A DNA stretch of 64,000 nt from Kalymmatonema gypsitolerans NIES-4073 (GCF_002368435.1 NZ_AP018264.1:62001-126000), one strand, 5' to 3'. Shown: positions 45,171-55,012, counted from the stretch's first letter. The notes: generated by a model from the sequence alone, not told the origin. Translations and numbers: made by a program.

Positions 45171-45791
45171 CTATTTCTTCGGAGATTGCCCGGTTTTCGG
45201 CTGCGAGGACTTCAACTGTCTCGGCTGCGGTGTCGATGTACTGACCAACAGTGGATGAGTCTCTTCCCCCCAGTTCACTTTGCCGAAAAAATCGTTATCA
45301 ATGCGCGAATTGATTCGCTCTTGCGCCTGGTCGTAACCAGGCGAAACGGAAGTATTACCTTCAGTCAGCGAACTACTGCCATGAAAAACAAATTCTTCTA
45401 GAGCAAGTGTGGAAGATTCAAGCACCACTTTATGGCGTAATTCTCCTAACTGAATACCCCTGTCTGCATCCCGGTAAAGTATTCCTACAAAGCTGTCGGG
45501 AGAAGCTTGTTCTGGATCTACGCCAAATCGCTGTTTAATATACTCGCGCTTGTCGAATTTATGTTCGCCTACTTCTGATTTGCGATCGCGCATTGCAATC
45601 AAGTGCTGGGCAGCTTCTTCCAGGGACATACCTTCACGAGAAGCTATCTCTTTAAGTTGAACTAATTGCTGTTCGATTGTTTCGTCAAGCGTATCATTTG
45701 GTTGCAAAGCTAAATCTAACAACCGACAGCAGGTACGTACCACATCAGGCGACACCTGCAAAGTCTCTGCCACTTTGTTGATATGCTTCAT
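45171..45791 (-). CDS. Hydrophilic protein with predicted helix-turn-helix
   Basis: A 206-residue protein from the ATG at 45791, with AGGAG about 11 nt upstream (a TTG nine bases earlier is an alternative). The first 30 residues, K-V-A-E-T-L-Q-V-S-P-D-V-V-R-T-C-C-R-L-L, look like a DNA-binding helix-turn-helix. A helical region with G-M-S-L-E-E-A-A-Q-H-L-I follows, then K-R-E-Y-I-K-Q-R-F-G-V-D-P and a disordered tail. It overlaps the end of the preceding HTH gene by about 47 bp. It may be a regulator or relaxosome-like DNA-binding factor. The family is unknown. Confidence 0.65.
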   Translation of the reverse strand: MKHINKVAETLQVSPDVVRTCCRLLDLALQPNDTLDETIEQQLVQLKEIASREGMSLEEAAQHLIAMRDRKSEVGEHKFDKREYIKQRFGVDPEQASPDSFVGILYRDADRGIQLGELRHKVVLESSTLALEEFVFHGSSSLTEGNTSVSPGYDQAQERINSRIDNDFFGKVNWGEETHPLLVSTSTPQPRQLKSSQPKTGQSPKK

Positions 45792-46143
45792 TGCGCTCAA
45801 TTCTCCTAATTACTGATTGCACAATTGGGTTGTTTTTTTCTTCATCAGATATATGCTTAGTCAAAAAGTTATAAAGGGTTAAGCCATTAACTTTTTGTAA
45901 ATAAGCATCTAAGCCACCAGCAGGAATTACTTGCTGTAAATATTCCTTATACGTCAACCGCCGAATTTTGGTAGCAACGTAAAAAACATCAGCAATCTCA
46001 ACTGTTGCTGCATCAAAATATCCTCCCCGCTTTCGCGGTTTTACTATACCGGCATAGGGATACCACTTTTGTAAAGCAGAGATTGAAATCCCGTATCTTT
46101 CGGCAAGTGTTTTTTGGGTGTAGATAACGTTTTCACATATCAT
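45745..46143 (-). CDS. Small HTH DNA-binding protein, first gene of the leftward operon
   Basis: A 132-residue protein; the ATG at 46143 is preferred to a TTG five codons upstream. The N-terminus (Y-T-Q-K-T-L-A-E-R-Y-G-I-S-I-S-A-L-Q-K-W) is a clear helix-turn-helix of the MerR/excisionase style, followed by R-K-R-G-G-Y-F-D-A-A-T-V-E-I-A-D-V. The rest is helical (Y-L-Q-K-V-N-G-L-T-L-Y-N-F-L). As first gene of a leftward run reaching to about 37.7 kb, it is the likely regulator of the operon. The promoter should be in the 600-bp gap upstream. Confidence 0.75.
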   Translation of the reverse strand: MICENVIYTQKTLAERYGISISALQKWYPYAGIVKPRKRGGYFDAATVEIADVFYVATKIRRLTYKEYLQQVIPAGGLDAYLQKVNGLTLYNFLTKHISDEEKNNPIVQSVIRRIERNEAYQQSGRDFAGVA

Positions 46144-46804
46144 CAAACTCAATTCCAAGTGAAAGACAACATCAATGAGAAGCGAATTAAACTAGCACAT
46201 TACTAAATTGTTTGTAAATTAATTTCTAATTTACAAAATATGCAAGTTTAGTACAGGTATAGCTCAACTCAAATACATCTATATTTCAACCTATCTCCAA
46301 ATAAACTGCACACTAGCCAAGTTACATACTGCCTGTTGATAATGCAAGCATGTTTGTATATATGAGTAAAAAAAATAGAAAAATAACTCTTTAGGTAAGA
46401 AACTGCTCTAACAGAAATATATAACGTGATGTGCGCCTTAATAGTCTGTGACAAGTTCAATGAACTTTTACCCATTTATCTTGCCGTATCATGTTCAAAG
46501 GGCGACAATAATTGTCAAAGCCTTACGGGTCAAGGGCTTGAAGCAAAAGACCCTCTCAAAAAATTGGAGCTTATTGACAATGAACTGTGCAGCTATTAAA
46601 CACCTATTTGTGGGGTATAGGTAGTTTTCCGTGATTGTTGCCAGAATGCTACGATTAAGCGGTGAGGTATCATTCACCCGGAAATACTCGGTGAAGAAGT
46701 AGTCTTTACAGAAGCAAACTTCAGTAGTGTGCAAGTTGGATTGCAACAATATGAACATGATTTTGGAAGCGTTAATGTAAGTTCTGTACAATAGTTGTTA
46801 TTAT
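46144..46804. other. Intergenic gap, possible decayed coding remnant
   Basis: About 660 bp. Near 46490-46795 the plus strand reads as two open pieces in one frame separated by stops (around L-K-K-L-E-L-I-D-N-E-L, and H-P-E-I-L-G-E-E-V-V-F-T), which could be a broken gene, but no family was recognised. The part next to 46143 is AT-rich and should hold the operon promoter. An open frame on the minus strand here is probably a shadow. Confidence 0.4.
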
Positions 46805-49800
46805 TTATCTGCATACTCGAATTTGAGGAATGACAACAAACCAATCCTCTAAAATTTCTCCACTTATATCATCTCTTTTAAGATGATGATAGATATATTT
46901 AACTGTGATCTCATTGGTCTGAAATTTAAATTGACTAGGGGACATACCTTTCTGCTGAAGAAATCGTCTCCCCCTCTTTGATAGACAACCAATTTCATCA
47001 TTATTTCTTGTAAATATACTCCAAGTATTATTATGATTATTCGCTCTTATTTCAATAAGATCATGCTCACATAAATTTTTAATAATATTTTGTTTATTTT
47101 TAGTGATTTCATATCCTAAATAAACATCACTTGGAGTTAAATCAAAGTAACACATTAACTGAGGAAGTTGATTTTCAGTATAAGCAGTGACCTGTGAAGT
47201 TAAAGCAGCTTGCTGTATAAAGGTACTCTGCTTAGTAAAACAAATAACTAATTCTTCTTCGGCGCGAGTCATAGCGACATAAAAGAGTCGTCTTTCTGAT
47301 TCAAGCTCATTACCATTAGTTTTAAATCCATCAGTTAAAAGTATGACTTTACGAAACTCCAGACCTTTTGAACCATGACAACTAGTAACTAAAACTGAGT
47401 TATTTTCTAGGAAGGATTCACCATTTTCGTTAAATTCAAATATAGCAGTCAATATTTCATCACCACTAATAGGTAGTACAACATCTTCAGACCCATAGCC
47501 CCGTTCTTTATCTAAATCTTTAGCAATATTTATTAAAGTTTTAACAGTAGGTTCTGTTAAGCTACGACCAGTACGCTCAAAAAATGCCTCAAATCTTTCC
47601 TGAACTAATTCTTCAGGATTTAAAACTAGACTATAGTCTTTCTGTAAAGCATTAATTAGTAGACGAGTACAACGGTTTTTTACTAAAGGGATAGTATTAC
47701 TCTTAAGTGCATAAGTAGAAATACTTTCTCTTTCTAAAAGCAAGCGAATAGGACTCAAATCATCCCAACGACTAGCTAGAATAGCGATTTCATGAGGAGC
47801 AATCCCTGCTTGAATCCAGGATTTAACTTTGTCTTTAATCCATCCTGCTTGTTGTGATAAATTATTGAATATTAAAGCCAAAACTGGATCTCCTCTTAGA
47901 TTTTGGCGTTCGGAGTTAATACGGACTTGCTCTTCTAGAGATTGTTTACAGCGTATTGGGTTATTTTGTATAAGACAATTAGCAGTTTCAATAATGTTTT
48001 TTGTAGAGCGGTAATTTTCGGTAAGTAGTAGTCGTCTTGCTTTATACTCTTCTTGAAATTGAAGAATATATTTAGTATCAGCACCTTTAAATGTAAAAAC
48101 ATTTTGATCATCATCTCCAATAACACAGAGATTAATTTGTACTGATCGTGTTTTATCCTCAGATTCATTTAAGCCAGAAATTGACTTAATCAAACGATAT
48201 TCTTTCTCGGTGACATCTTGATATTCATCAACGAAGATATATTCTAATTTCCCTAACAGTTGAATTCGTCGTGCCTGAGTATCTTCATCTGCATATTCAA
48301 ATTCCTCACCCTTTTCAATTAGTTCGCAAGCTTCAACCAAAAGCCGATCAAAGTCCATTGTTCGATTCTTAGTATATTCACCTAGTGTCCGTCCTAAAAG
48401 TGATAAGGCTAAACGGTGGAAAGTAAAAACCCGAATTCGTGACGCTTGTTCGCCAATCAGTTTTTGCAACCGTAGCCGTAATTCTCTAACTGCATTACGG
48501 TTGTAAGCTAAAACGAGAATACGCTTCGGCTCAACTTGCTTAACTTTTACAAGATAAGCAATCCGGTGAACAATAGTTCTTGTTTTACCAGAACCAGGGC
48601 CTGCTATTACTGCTATTGCTGGGTCTGAAGCAAGAACGATTTCTTTTTGAGCAGGGTTAAGCGATTCTAGAATACGGTTGTAGTCTTCTGGAAGAATCGG
48701 TCTGGTAATCTCTTGTGCCAAAAATTGGTACTTTGAAAGGAACTCTTCTTGATTTGTGCCAAAGTAATCACTAACGAATTGCTGACGCTGTTCTGTTAAC
48801 TTTAACTGACCATATTGCACCATGTAATGAGTGCGACGAGTTTGTTCATTATAGTGAGCTTCAACTTCCGGGTAACGGCGTTTTACTGTGGAAACACTTG
48901 CGTTTTTTATTACACGGACTTTCAGCGACTGTTGAAAGAGATTCAGCCCATCACTTAATCGAATTATTTTTCTCTGGTGCAGCCACAAAAGAATAACTTC
49001 TAACTCTTCATTATTCCAGTCAAGTTGAGTTTTTTGGGTAATTTCTTTAGCAAGTTTACCTAATTCGTACTTCAGAGGTAATCTCGCCCCTGTTGTATCT
49101 CTCAATGCTTGATACAAAACTTCCAATACTGTAGTTGTTAGAATTTTATGCCCAGGTAAATGCTCTACAACTTCCATTTCTCCTAAGCGAACTACATCAA
49201 TAGAAATTCTACTTAACTTTAGCCATTTTTGAGCAACCCAACCTTCCAAAATATCTATGATGTTGGATGCTCTGATTTTTTTACTATTGTCTGGGTCAAG
49301 TCGAGAAGCAAGTCCACGCAGATTTATTTGTATTTCATTTTCATTACCAAACAACTCATTAAGCACTTTGAGTAATTGGTCTTCTAACTGGCGAATGCGT
49401 TCATGATTATTACGGGCATCTCCTCTTACACCCTTGGTAATCACAAGTGTAATTGGTATTTCAAAAGAACAGACTTCAGCCTTTTGCAGTTCACGGATTC
49501 TGGCAGTCAGGTCATGTAAGCTAATTCCAGCTTCATCACTGAGACGGTCGAGGGGAAACGGTTGATCGTTGCTATTACAATAAGCTTTCGCAATATGCAT
49601 TGCTTGAATCAGCCGCTCAAAGTTGTCTGCTTCAAACCGGGATAAATCCTTCATCCGGCTGTATTCCTCAAACTGCTCTATAGACTCAGTAAAGGTATTA
49701 TGGCTTAGTTCAAATTCGATAAAGCTTGAAAAGTTTTCGGCTCGTTCTAATAAACCAAATTTTTCTAAGTAATGCAATCCTGCTTTTATTTTAGTATTTT

Positions 49801-51811
49801 GCTGCTCTGATTCTTCACCAAACTCTTCATCAAAGTCGCCCAATTGAAAGATTTCATTGGTTGTCACCCAAAACCAATCATCTCTAGCACTGCCAAAAGT
49901 AAGATCGCGGATATGTCTGGTCGAGATCAAGACATTTTTTAAATCTTGTTCGCTTAGTTGGTTCAAGCTTTGCAAACGAAAAACTGTATCAGCATCTTTT
50001 GGATCAAAGAGTAAAGTACAAACTGCTGGCTCTCCGTCGCGCCCTGCCCGCCCTGCCTCTTGGATATAACCTTCTAAATTTGCACTCATGCAATGGTGAA
50101 TGACAGAGCGTACATCTTTACGGTTTATGCCCATACCAAAGGCACAAGTTGCAGTAATTACGTTCAATTTACCTGATTTGAATTCCTGCAAAACTTCCTG
50201 TTTTTTTTCTTTTGCAAGTTTCCCGTGATAATATTTAGCTTCAATATGACTTTGTTTGAGAAGTTCTGCTAGTTTTTCGGCATTCTTACGTGTAGTAGTA
50301 TAAATTAGCGTACTACCACCTAGTTTAAGAGCTTCTTTTACTTGATTCAGTAAAACTTGTTCTTTATTGCCTGCTACTGGAATGACATCAAAAGTTAGAT
50401 TATCTCTTGTTGTTGCCCCATCAATTGTACGATTTATATTTAACTGGTATTGAGCAAATAGCTCTTTAATATCTTCAATAACAGCAACAGTTGCTGTTGC
50501 TGTCATCAAAGCTAACAAAGGCATTGCAAGCTGCCGCTCTTGATATAATTCATAAATAAATTTCGGGATATAACGGTAATCAGGACGAAAATCGTGACCC
50601 CATTGGCTAACACAGTGAGCCTCATCAATCACCCACAGAACCGGAGGGCGCTGTTCTAACAATGCCCGAATACTCATTGACCGTAATTGCTCAGGACTTA
50701 TATACAGCAAACCTTTGGAACCAGAACGCAGTTCTGATAATCGCTGACGACGTTCTGCTGCTGAGAGATTGCCGTTGATAAAAGTGGCAAAGAAAAACCC
50801 AGCTTGTTCTAAATCTGCCACCTGATCTGCCATTAGTGCTTGTAGCGGTGAAATGACAACAGTCAGCGCTTTGTGCCTTTCGTAGAACATGAAAGCTGGC
50901 AGTTGATAGCATAAGGACTTGCCACCACCAGTAGGCATGAGAACAAGCGGACTCTCATTATTAATAATTGCTTGCACAGCTTCTTCCTGTAAAGGTCGAA
51001 AACTGGGAATTTCAAAATATTCCAAGTAAGAGCTGAGAACGAATTCATCTGTACTTAAAGGACGCAAACTCTCAAGTACAGCTTGGAAACCATTTAAATG
51101 TCTGAGCCAATCACAAAAAACCTGCTTCGATTCATTGGCATTGCACTCATAATTCCAAGCCAATAATCCCGCCACGCATAATCTTGTCTCAAAATTATAA
51201 GTTTGTGGACTAGACCATATCTGCTGCATATAGGATTGATTTATTCCTTTTAGCATTGTTTCTGGCAGCATTTCTATGGCGGGTTGTTCAATCTTCAAAC
51301 CAAGGTTATCACTGAAAAATTGTTGATATGCAAGGTCTGCATCTTCGCAACCACAAGTCAGGAGCCAAATATATACCTGTTGTACTTCATCAGGCTTTTT
51401 AAATAGTGCTTCTAATTGTTGACGAAGTAAGAATCGAGTTACCTGTGCGTCTTCTACAGGATTATTACTTGAATATTCACTTTGCTTATAATCTTTATTT
51501 AGTTTATGCGAATGCTGTAGGGGAAAAGCGAGTATTGATAGTTCTAAAGTGTCAATTATATACCAAGAAGATAATTGAGGATCTTGCTCAATCAGATAAG
51601 GGTAATCAAAGCGGCGGAAGTTGTGACCGCATACTGCTAAATTACTATTCTTCAGCTTCCTAATTTCTTCGTAAGCTTGATTTAGATGCTCTTGATAAAA
51701 ATCTTTTGTTAAATTCAGAGATACCAATCCTATACGGTATATATTATTTTCACTATTAATTTCTAAGTCTAAATAAACATATAATGATTCAATATTTAAT
51801 AAATTTTGCAT
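46805..51811 (-). CDS. DEDD exonuclease-RecQ-UvrD helicase fusion
   Basis: A 1668-residue protein with three parts. Residues 1-140 are DnaQ-like 3'-5' exonuclease: Y-L-D-L-E (Asp15, Glu17), G-H-N-F-R-R-F-D-Y, then V-E-D-A-Q-V-T. Residues about 270-760 are a RecQ helicase: M-P-T-G-G-G-K-S (Lys298), V-I-D-E-A-H-C-V-S-Q-W-G-H-D-F-R (Asp396), G-M-G-I-N-R-K-D-V and Q-E-A-G-R-A-G-R-D. Residues about 1040-1610 are UvrD/Rep: A-G-P-G-S-G-K-T-R-T (Lys1076), F-V-D-E-Y-Q-D-V, G-D-D-D-Q-N-V, T-S-C-H-G-S-K-G-L-E-F and Y-V-A-M-T-R-A. All nucleotide-binding motifs are intact. It should unwind and resect DNA in both helicase modes. It is the last gene of the leftward defence island. Confidence 0.92.
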   Translation of the reverse strand: MQNLLNIESLYVYLDLEINSENNIYRIGLVSLNLTKDFYQEHLNQAYEEIRKLKNSNLAVCGHNFRRFDYPYLIEQDPQLSSWYIIDTLELSILAFPLQHSHKLNKDYKQSEYSSNNPVEDAQVTRFLLRQQLEALFKKPDEVQQVYIWLLTCGCEDADLAYQQFFSDNLGLKIEQPAIEMLPETMLKGINQSYMQQIWSSPQTYNFETRLCVAGLLAWNYECNANESKQVFCDWLRHLNGFQAVLESLRPLSTDEFVLSSYLEYFEIPSFRPLQEEAVQAIINNESPLVLMPTGGGKSLCYQLPAFMFYERHKALTVVISPLQALMADQVADLEQAGFFFATFINGNLSAAERRQRLSELRSGSKGLLYISPEQLRSMSIRALLEQRPPVLWVIDEAHCVSQWGHDFRPDYRYIPKFIYELYQERQLAMPLLALMTATATVAVIEDIKELFAQYQLNINRTIDGATTRDNLTFDVIPVAGNKEQVLLNQVKEALKLGGSTLIYTTTRKNAEKLAELLKQSHIEAKYYHGKLAKEKKQEVLQEFKSGKLNVITATCAFGMGINRKDVRSVIHHCMSANLEGYIQEAGRAGRDGEPAVCTLLFDPKDADTVFRLQSLNQLSEQDLKNVLISTRHIRDLTFGSARDDWFWVTTNEIFQLGDFDEEFGEESEQQNTKIKAGLHYLEKFGLLERAENFSSFIEFELSHNTFTESIEQFEEYSRMKDLSRFEADNFERLIQAMHIAKAYCNSNDQPFPLDRLSDEAGISLHDLTARIRELQKAEVCSFEIPITLVITKGVRGDARNNHERIRQLEDQLLKVLNELFGNENEIQINLRGLASRLDPDNSKKIRASNIIDILEGWVAQKWLKLSRISIDVVRLGEMEVVEHLPGHKILTTTVLEVLYQALRDTTGARLPLKYELGKLAKEITQKTQLDWNNEELEVILLWLHQRKIIRLSDGLNLFQQSLKVRVIKNASVSTVKRRYPEVEAHYNEQTRRTHYMVQYGQLKLTEQRQQFVSDYFGTNQEEFLSKYQFLAQEITRPILPEDYNRILESLNPAQKEIVLASDPAIAVIAGPGSGKTRTIVHRIAYLVKVKQVEPKRILVLAYNRNAVRELRLRLQKLIGEQASRIRVFTFHRLALSLLGRTLGEYTKNRTMDFDRLLVEACELIEKGEEFEYADEDTQARRIQLLGKLEYIFVDEYQDVTEKEYRLIKSISGLNESEDKTRSVQINLCVIGDDDQNVFTFKGADTKYILQFQEEYKARRLLLTENYRSTKNIIETANCLIQNNPIRCKQSLEEQVRINSERQNLRGDPVLALIFNNLSQQAGWIKDKVKSWIQAGIAPHEIAILASRWDDLSPIRLLLERESISTYALKSNTIPLVKNRCTRLLINALQKDYSLVLNPEELVQERFEAFFERTGRSLTEPTVKTLINIAKDLDKERGYGSEDVVLPISGDEILTAIFEFNENGESFLENNSVLVTSCHGSKGLEFRKVILLTDGFKTNGNELESERRLFYVAMTRAEEELVICFTKQSTFIQQAALTSQVTAYTENQLPQLMCYFDLTPSDVYLGYEITKNKQNIIKNLCEHDLIEIRANNHNNTWSIFTRNNDEIGCLSKRGRRFLQQKGMSPSQFKFQTNEITVKYIYHHLKRDDISGEILEDWFVVIPQIRVCR

Positions 51812-51895
51812 GAGAATCCCTGATTAAATTGCTTTTTAGCAATTTCATTTCTAAAAAATTACTAACTTAACCTTCCCTGACTTTGTTAAAAGATA

Positions 51896-52279
51896 TTAAC
51901 CTGTATTTTCATCAATTAAACTATTATGTAAAATGGTTCTTAATAAGAATGTTTTACTTAGATCAACTCCACAGAAGTTAGCATTTTCAAGATTAGCATG
52001 GCTCAAATTTGCTTCCTGTAAATCTGCACCTTGCAAATTCGCACCTTGGAACTTGGCATTTGTTAAATTCGTTGAAATTAAACTTGCTCCACTTAAGTTA
52101 GTATTCTCTAAATTTGCATTATATAAATTTGAGCCACTTAAATTAATTCCTGATAAATTTTTACCTTTTAATTTTGGGGAAGAGTTAAAAGAATTACTAT
52201 TATAGACTCTCAGATTACAAAAATCTTTTTGCCCTGAGTTATAAAATTCCAAAAGTTCTGTATCTAAGATTACTTCCAT
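51896..52279 (-). CDS. Pentapeptide-repeat protein
   Basis: A 127-residue protein whose middle is a right-handed quadrilateral beta-helix of A(D/N)LXX repeats: about twelve copies, for example N-L-S-G-S, N-L-E-N-T, K-F-Q-G-A, N-L-Q-G-A, D-L-Q-E-A, N-L-S-H-A. The ends are short and unassigned. Pentapeptide proteins of this size are usually soluble and some mimic DNA, but the sequence shows no partner. It lies between the DUF262 gene and the exonuclease-helicase fusion on the same strand, so it is probably part of that transcript. Confidence 0.85.
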   Translation of the reverse strand: MEVILDTELLEFYNSGQKDFCNLRVYNSNSFNSSPKLKGKNLSGINLSGSNLYNANLENTNLSGASLISTNLTNAKFQGANLQGADLQEANLSHANLENANFCGVDLSKTFLLRTILHNSLIDENTG

Positions 52280-52359
52280 ATTAAAGCTCCAATAGTATTT
52301 TGGTTTTATATGAGATTAATTATTACCTCACTTCTACGAAGTTAATCTATCTCCGCTCA

Positions 52360-54204
52360 CTACTCCTCATCTACAACATCGCTAAATGCTGAATCATCCA
52401 CAGCCAATACAGGCTTGCCCATAACAGTCTCGATTTTGGCAAGTATCATCCGTTGACGCGATGCCATGAAACTCTCAAAGTCGTCTTGTCGAAGTGTTAT
52501 TGCGTCGATTTGATGAGTTGCCAAAATCGCATTCATCCCTGCATCGTCTAGCTGAATACTGTCATGGTTTTGAAGCTGAACCAGATATTCGCTTGGAGCT
52601 TTACCGCCAATCATGCGATTTGCTTTAAACGATATCGGTGTTTTGTTGAGAATAGAGTTATAGCGAGATGCGGGAATACCCTGCTTGTCACACCAACTCT
52701 TGGGGAAAATGTGATGAATATCTAGTCTGCGTTCTTCCCAATCGGTTTCATCCAAATCCCGAATAGTGGACTTCCAAAAGAAATCTTGAGAACCTTCACG
52801 TTGAATCAAGGTATTGATACCCTTATATGCAGCACTAGTTCGGGAACGCAAAGTCCCTAAACGTGCAGGTTGGAAGTTAGCATCCCGAACAGTTGCAGGT
52901 TCTTCCTTAGCGTCCTCAATCCAGTCGATAAGCTCTTGAATATCCAAAGCCATGCGAGTTTCAACTGCCCCACCGTATAATTCGCCAAGGATACCGCACC
53001 AGAACCAACGGGCGATTTTTTCATGGATTTTCGGTTCCAGCCAGCGATCGCCAAGCAACGCCATGACTGCGGCAAGAGGGATAAGTTGAGTGCGGTAGGG
53101 TAAATCGTTGGTAGAGAAAAACGATTCTTGACGTAGAAATTTAGCTGCTTTCCAGTAACCTTGCGTAAGAGGCTGTTTCCATTTTTGGTAAGCATCTAGA
53201 GGTAAAGACAAAACTGCTTCGCGCTTGGCAGTAACACCTGTTACCTGCTTGCCAGTTTTACCCGCCTTTAAGTCTTCCCTTCGTCTATCCCAAGTATGCA
53301 GTAGTGTCAATCCTTGAAGAAACTCAGTAGGTTGAATCTCGCGTAATAATCTTAGTTTTTGTAAGTGAGCTTGAATACCTACAACTCCTCCTTGAGTATT
53401 ACCAAACCACTCATCGCGTAAACTGACATTATCAGCAGCATAAGTGGCAGTTAAAAGTTCAAATACTGAAAGGTCAACACCACCAGTATTTACTTTCTCA
53501 AACACAAGGCAAACTGCTTCTTTCTTGTTTTCCTTACTAAGTTCAATGATTGGAATATTATAGCTATGAAATTCATTCACAACCTGCCTACGAAATTGAA
53601 CATATCGCCTAAACTTTTCAAGACCAGGATCGTAAGCTAGTAATCCTTCCTCCCACTTGTCATAATCAAGGAGTTGGTTACAAGGGAAGTAAAGATGTTC
53701 ATATTCTTTTTCTGGGGTACTGAGGTCAAGCTTGACATCACGTCCGAAGTTTTCTTTTTGAATCCGATCTGCATCAATGCTAATAATCGCATCTTCGTAA
53801 TGTTCTGGACCTAATAAAGCTGTTTCTATGTCAATGTAGTAATAACGTTGTACTAATTTTTTCTTGGAGTTATAAGTTTTTACAGGTTGTTTAAATATTA
53901 GTACTTGGGTTAATGAGGTGAGCCGTTGTTGCCCATCAAGAATCAGCTTTTTTACTTTATCAAGTGTTGCTTTTGCTGGATCTACTCCTTCAATAGGACG
54001 CGCTTTAAACTTAGCATCGCCACCAGCCTCAAGTAACATAATTGCTCCGATAGGAAAAGCACGAGCAATACTGGCTAGAAGTGAACAAATATGTTCATCA
54101 TTCCAAACCCACCCTCGTTGAAAATCGGGCAATTGAATTTCACCAGATACAATTTTATCTAATAAATCTTTTAAACTTATTTTTGTAGAATCAAATGTAG
54201 ACAT
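52360..54204 (-). CDS. DUF262 / HNH (GmrSD-like) protein
   Basis: A 614-residue protein. The N-terminal DUF262 domain shows L-P-D-F-Q-R-G-W-V-W and the hallmark I-L-D-G-Q-Q-R-L-T-S-L (Asp90). The C-terminal HNH-type nuclease motif is D-I-H-H-I-F-P-K-S-W-C (His497, His498), followed by N-S-I-L-N-K-T-P-I. These are the two halves of GmrSD-type modification-dependent restriction enzymes, in which DUF262 is an NTP-dependent sensor. The ATG at 54204 begins 7 nt after the drmC stop; a longer frame would overlap drmC. Linkage to DISARM suggests a second nuclease layer that acts on modified or invading DNA. The modification recognised is unknown. Confidence 0.9.
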   Translation of the reverse strand: MSTFDSTKISLKDLLDKIVSGEIQLPDFQRGWVWNDEHICSLLASIARAFPIGAIMLLEAGGDAKFKARPIEGVDPAKATLDKVKKLILDGQQRLTSLTQVLIFKQPVKTYNSKKKLVQRYYYIDIETALLGPEHYEDAIISIDADRIQKENFGRDVKLDLSTPEKEYEHLYFPCNQLLDYDKWEEGLLAYDPGLEKFRRYVQFRRQVVNEFHSYNIPIIELSKENKKEAVCLVFEKVNTGGVDLSVFELLTATYAADNVSLRDEWFGNTQGGVVGIQAHLQKLRLLREIQPTEFLQGLTLLHTWDRRREDLKAGKTGKQVTGVTAKREAVLSLPLDAYQKWKQPLTQGYWKAAKFLRQESFFSTNDLPYRTQLIPLAAVMALLGDRWLEPKIHEKIARWFWCGILGELYGGAVETRMALDIQELIDWIEDAKEEPATVRDANFQPARLGTLRSRTSAAYKGINTLIQREGSQDFFWKSTIRDLDETDWEERRLDIHHIFPKSWCDKQGIPASRYNSILNKTPISFKANRMIGGKAPSEYLVQLQNHDSIQLDDAGMNAILATHQIDAITLRQDDFESFMASRQRMILAKIETVMGKPVLAVDDSAFSDVVDEE

Positions 54205-54211
54205 AAAATAA

Positions 54212-55012
54212 TCAGACTCCAGGAATTCGACATAAGATATTTCTTGTAACCAAGCTTTCAAATTGCATTTGCAAAGCAATAGCCGTTACTGGGTTATTTA
54301 GTAATACACCAGCTTCGATATTGCGCTCGTGAGCCGCTTCTGTAAAATTGGCAGAGGTCACAAGCACACGCTCCTTATCTACAACAACACACTTGGCGTG
54401 TAAACAAGCTTTTGATTCCACACCTACCACCAGCGCTCGCGGATCGTGAAACACTTCAGGTAGTCTTTTTCCTGGCCAAATATCTTGGCGAAAACTACTG
54501 GCAAACTCCCGCAGTAAAATAGATGTTGGCACTTCACTGTTGTGCGGTCGGTTGACGTTAAGAAACATTCGCACATTTAGTTCTGGGTTACAATCCATAC
54601 GTTCTGCCAACACCATAAATAACTCTCGTGCTTTTTGTTTTTTATCAATAGCAAAACTAGAAATCAGAACGCTTATTTTGGCAGTGCTAAACAACTCGCG
54701 CACAACAACACCAGTATCGCGGCTTTGAGAACCAGCAATTTCTGGGCCAGTCCAAACCAAATCAACACGATCGCTCACAGCTTGGGATGTACTTCGTTCT
54801 TCTGCCAGCAGTCGCAGCGTATAAGCAATATGCTGAGAATGTACGCCGATAACATTAAGGCGGTTAAGTTCATCAACGATGTCTCGATTCAAAGCTACTG
54901 GGATATAGTTCGCTACATTGGATGTGGAAAAGGGTGGGGAAAGTCTGCCAGTTTCCAAAGCGACTGCCAAATTAACGAGGGCTGGACGGCTCAGGTGGAG
55001 AAAAGCCATCAT
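54212..55012 (-). CDS. drmC: DISARM DrmC, phospholipase D-family protein
   Basis: A 266-residue PLD-superfamily protein. One HKD motif is visible, L-H-A-K-C-V-V-V-D (His205, Lys207, Asp212), followed by T-S-A-N-F-T-E-A-A-H-E-R-N-I-E-A-G, the typical context. A dimer would form the full active site. It overlaps the drmB stop by 4 nt. Phospholipase-D-like DrmC proteins act as nucleases or accessory factors in DISARM. Family membership is clear; the drmC call rests on the neighbouring drmB and drmA. Confidence 0.9.
   Translation of the reverse strand: MMAFLHLSRPALVNLAVALETGRLSPPFSTSNVANYIPVALNRDIVDELNRLNVIGVHSQHIAYTLRLLAEERSTSQAVSDRVDLVWTGPEIAGSQSRDTGVVVRELFSTAKISVLISSFAIDKKQKARELFMVLAERMDCNPELNVRMFLNVNRPHNSEVPTSILLREFASSFRQDIWPGKRLPEVFHDPRALVVGVESKACLHAKCVVVDKERVLVTSANFTEAAHERNIEAGVLLNNPVTAIALQMQFESLVTRNILCRIPGV

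Noticed and set aside
46495-46791. 98-residue open frame on the minus strand
   Set aside because: No family or start signal; the plus strand here reads like two broken pieces of one frame, so the open frame is probably a shadow.
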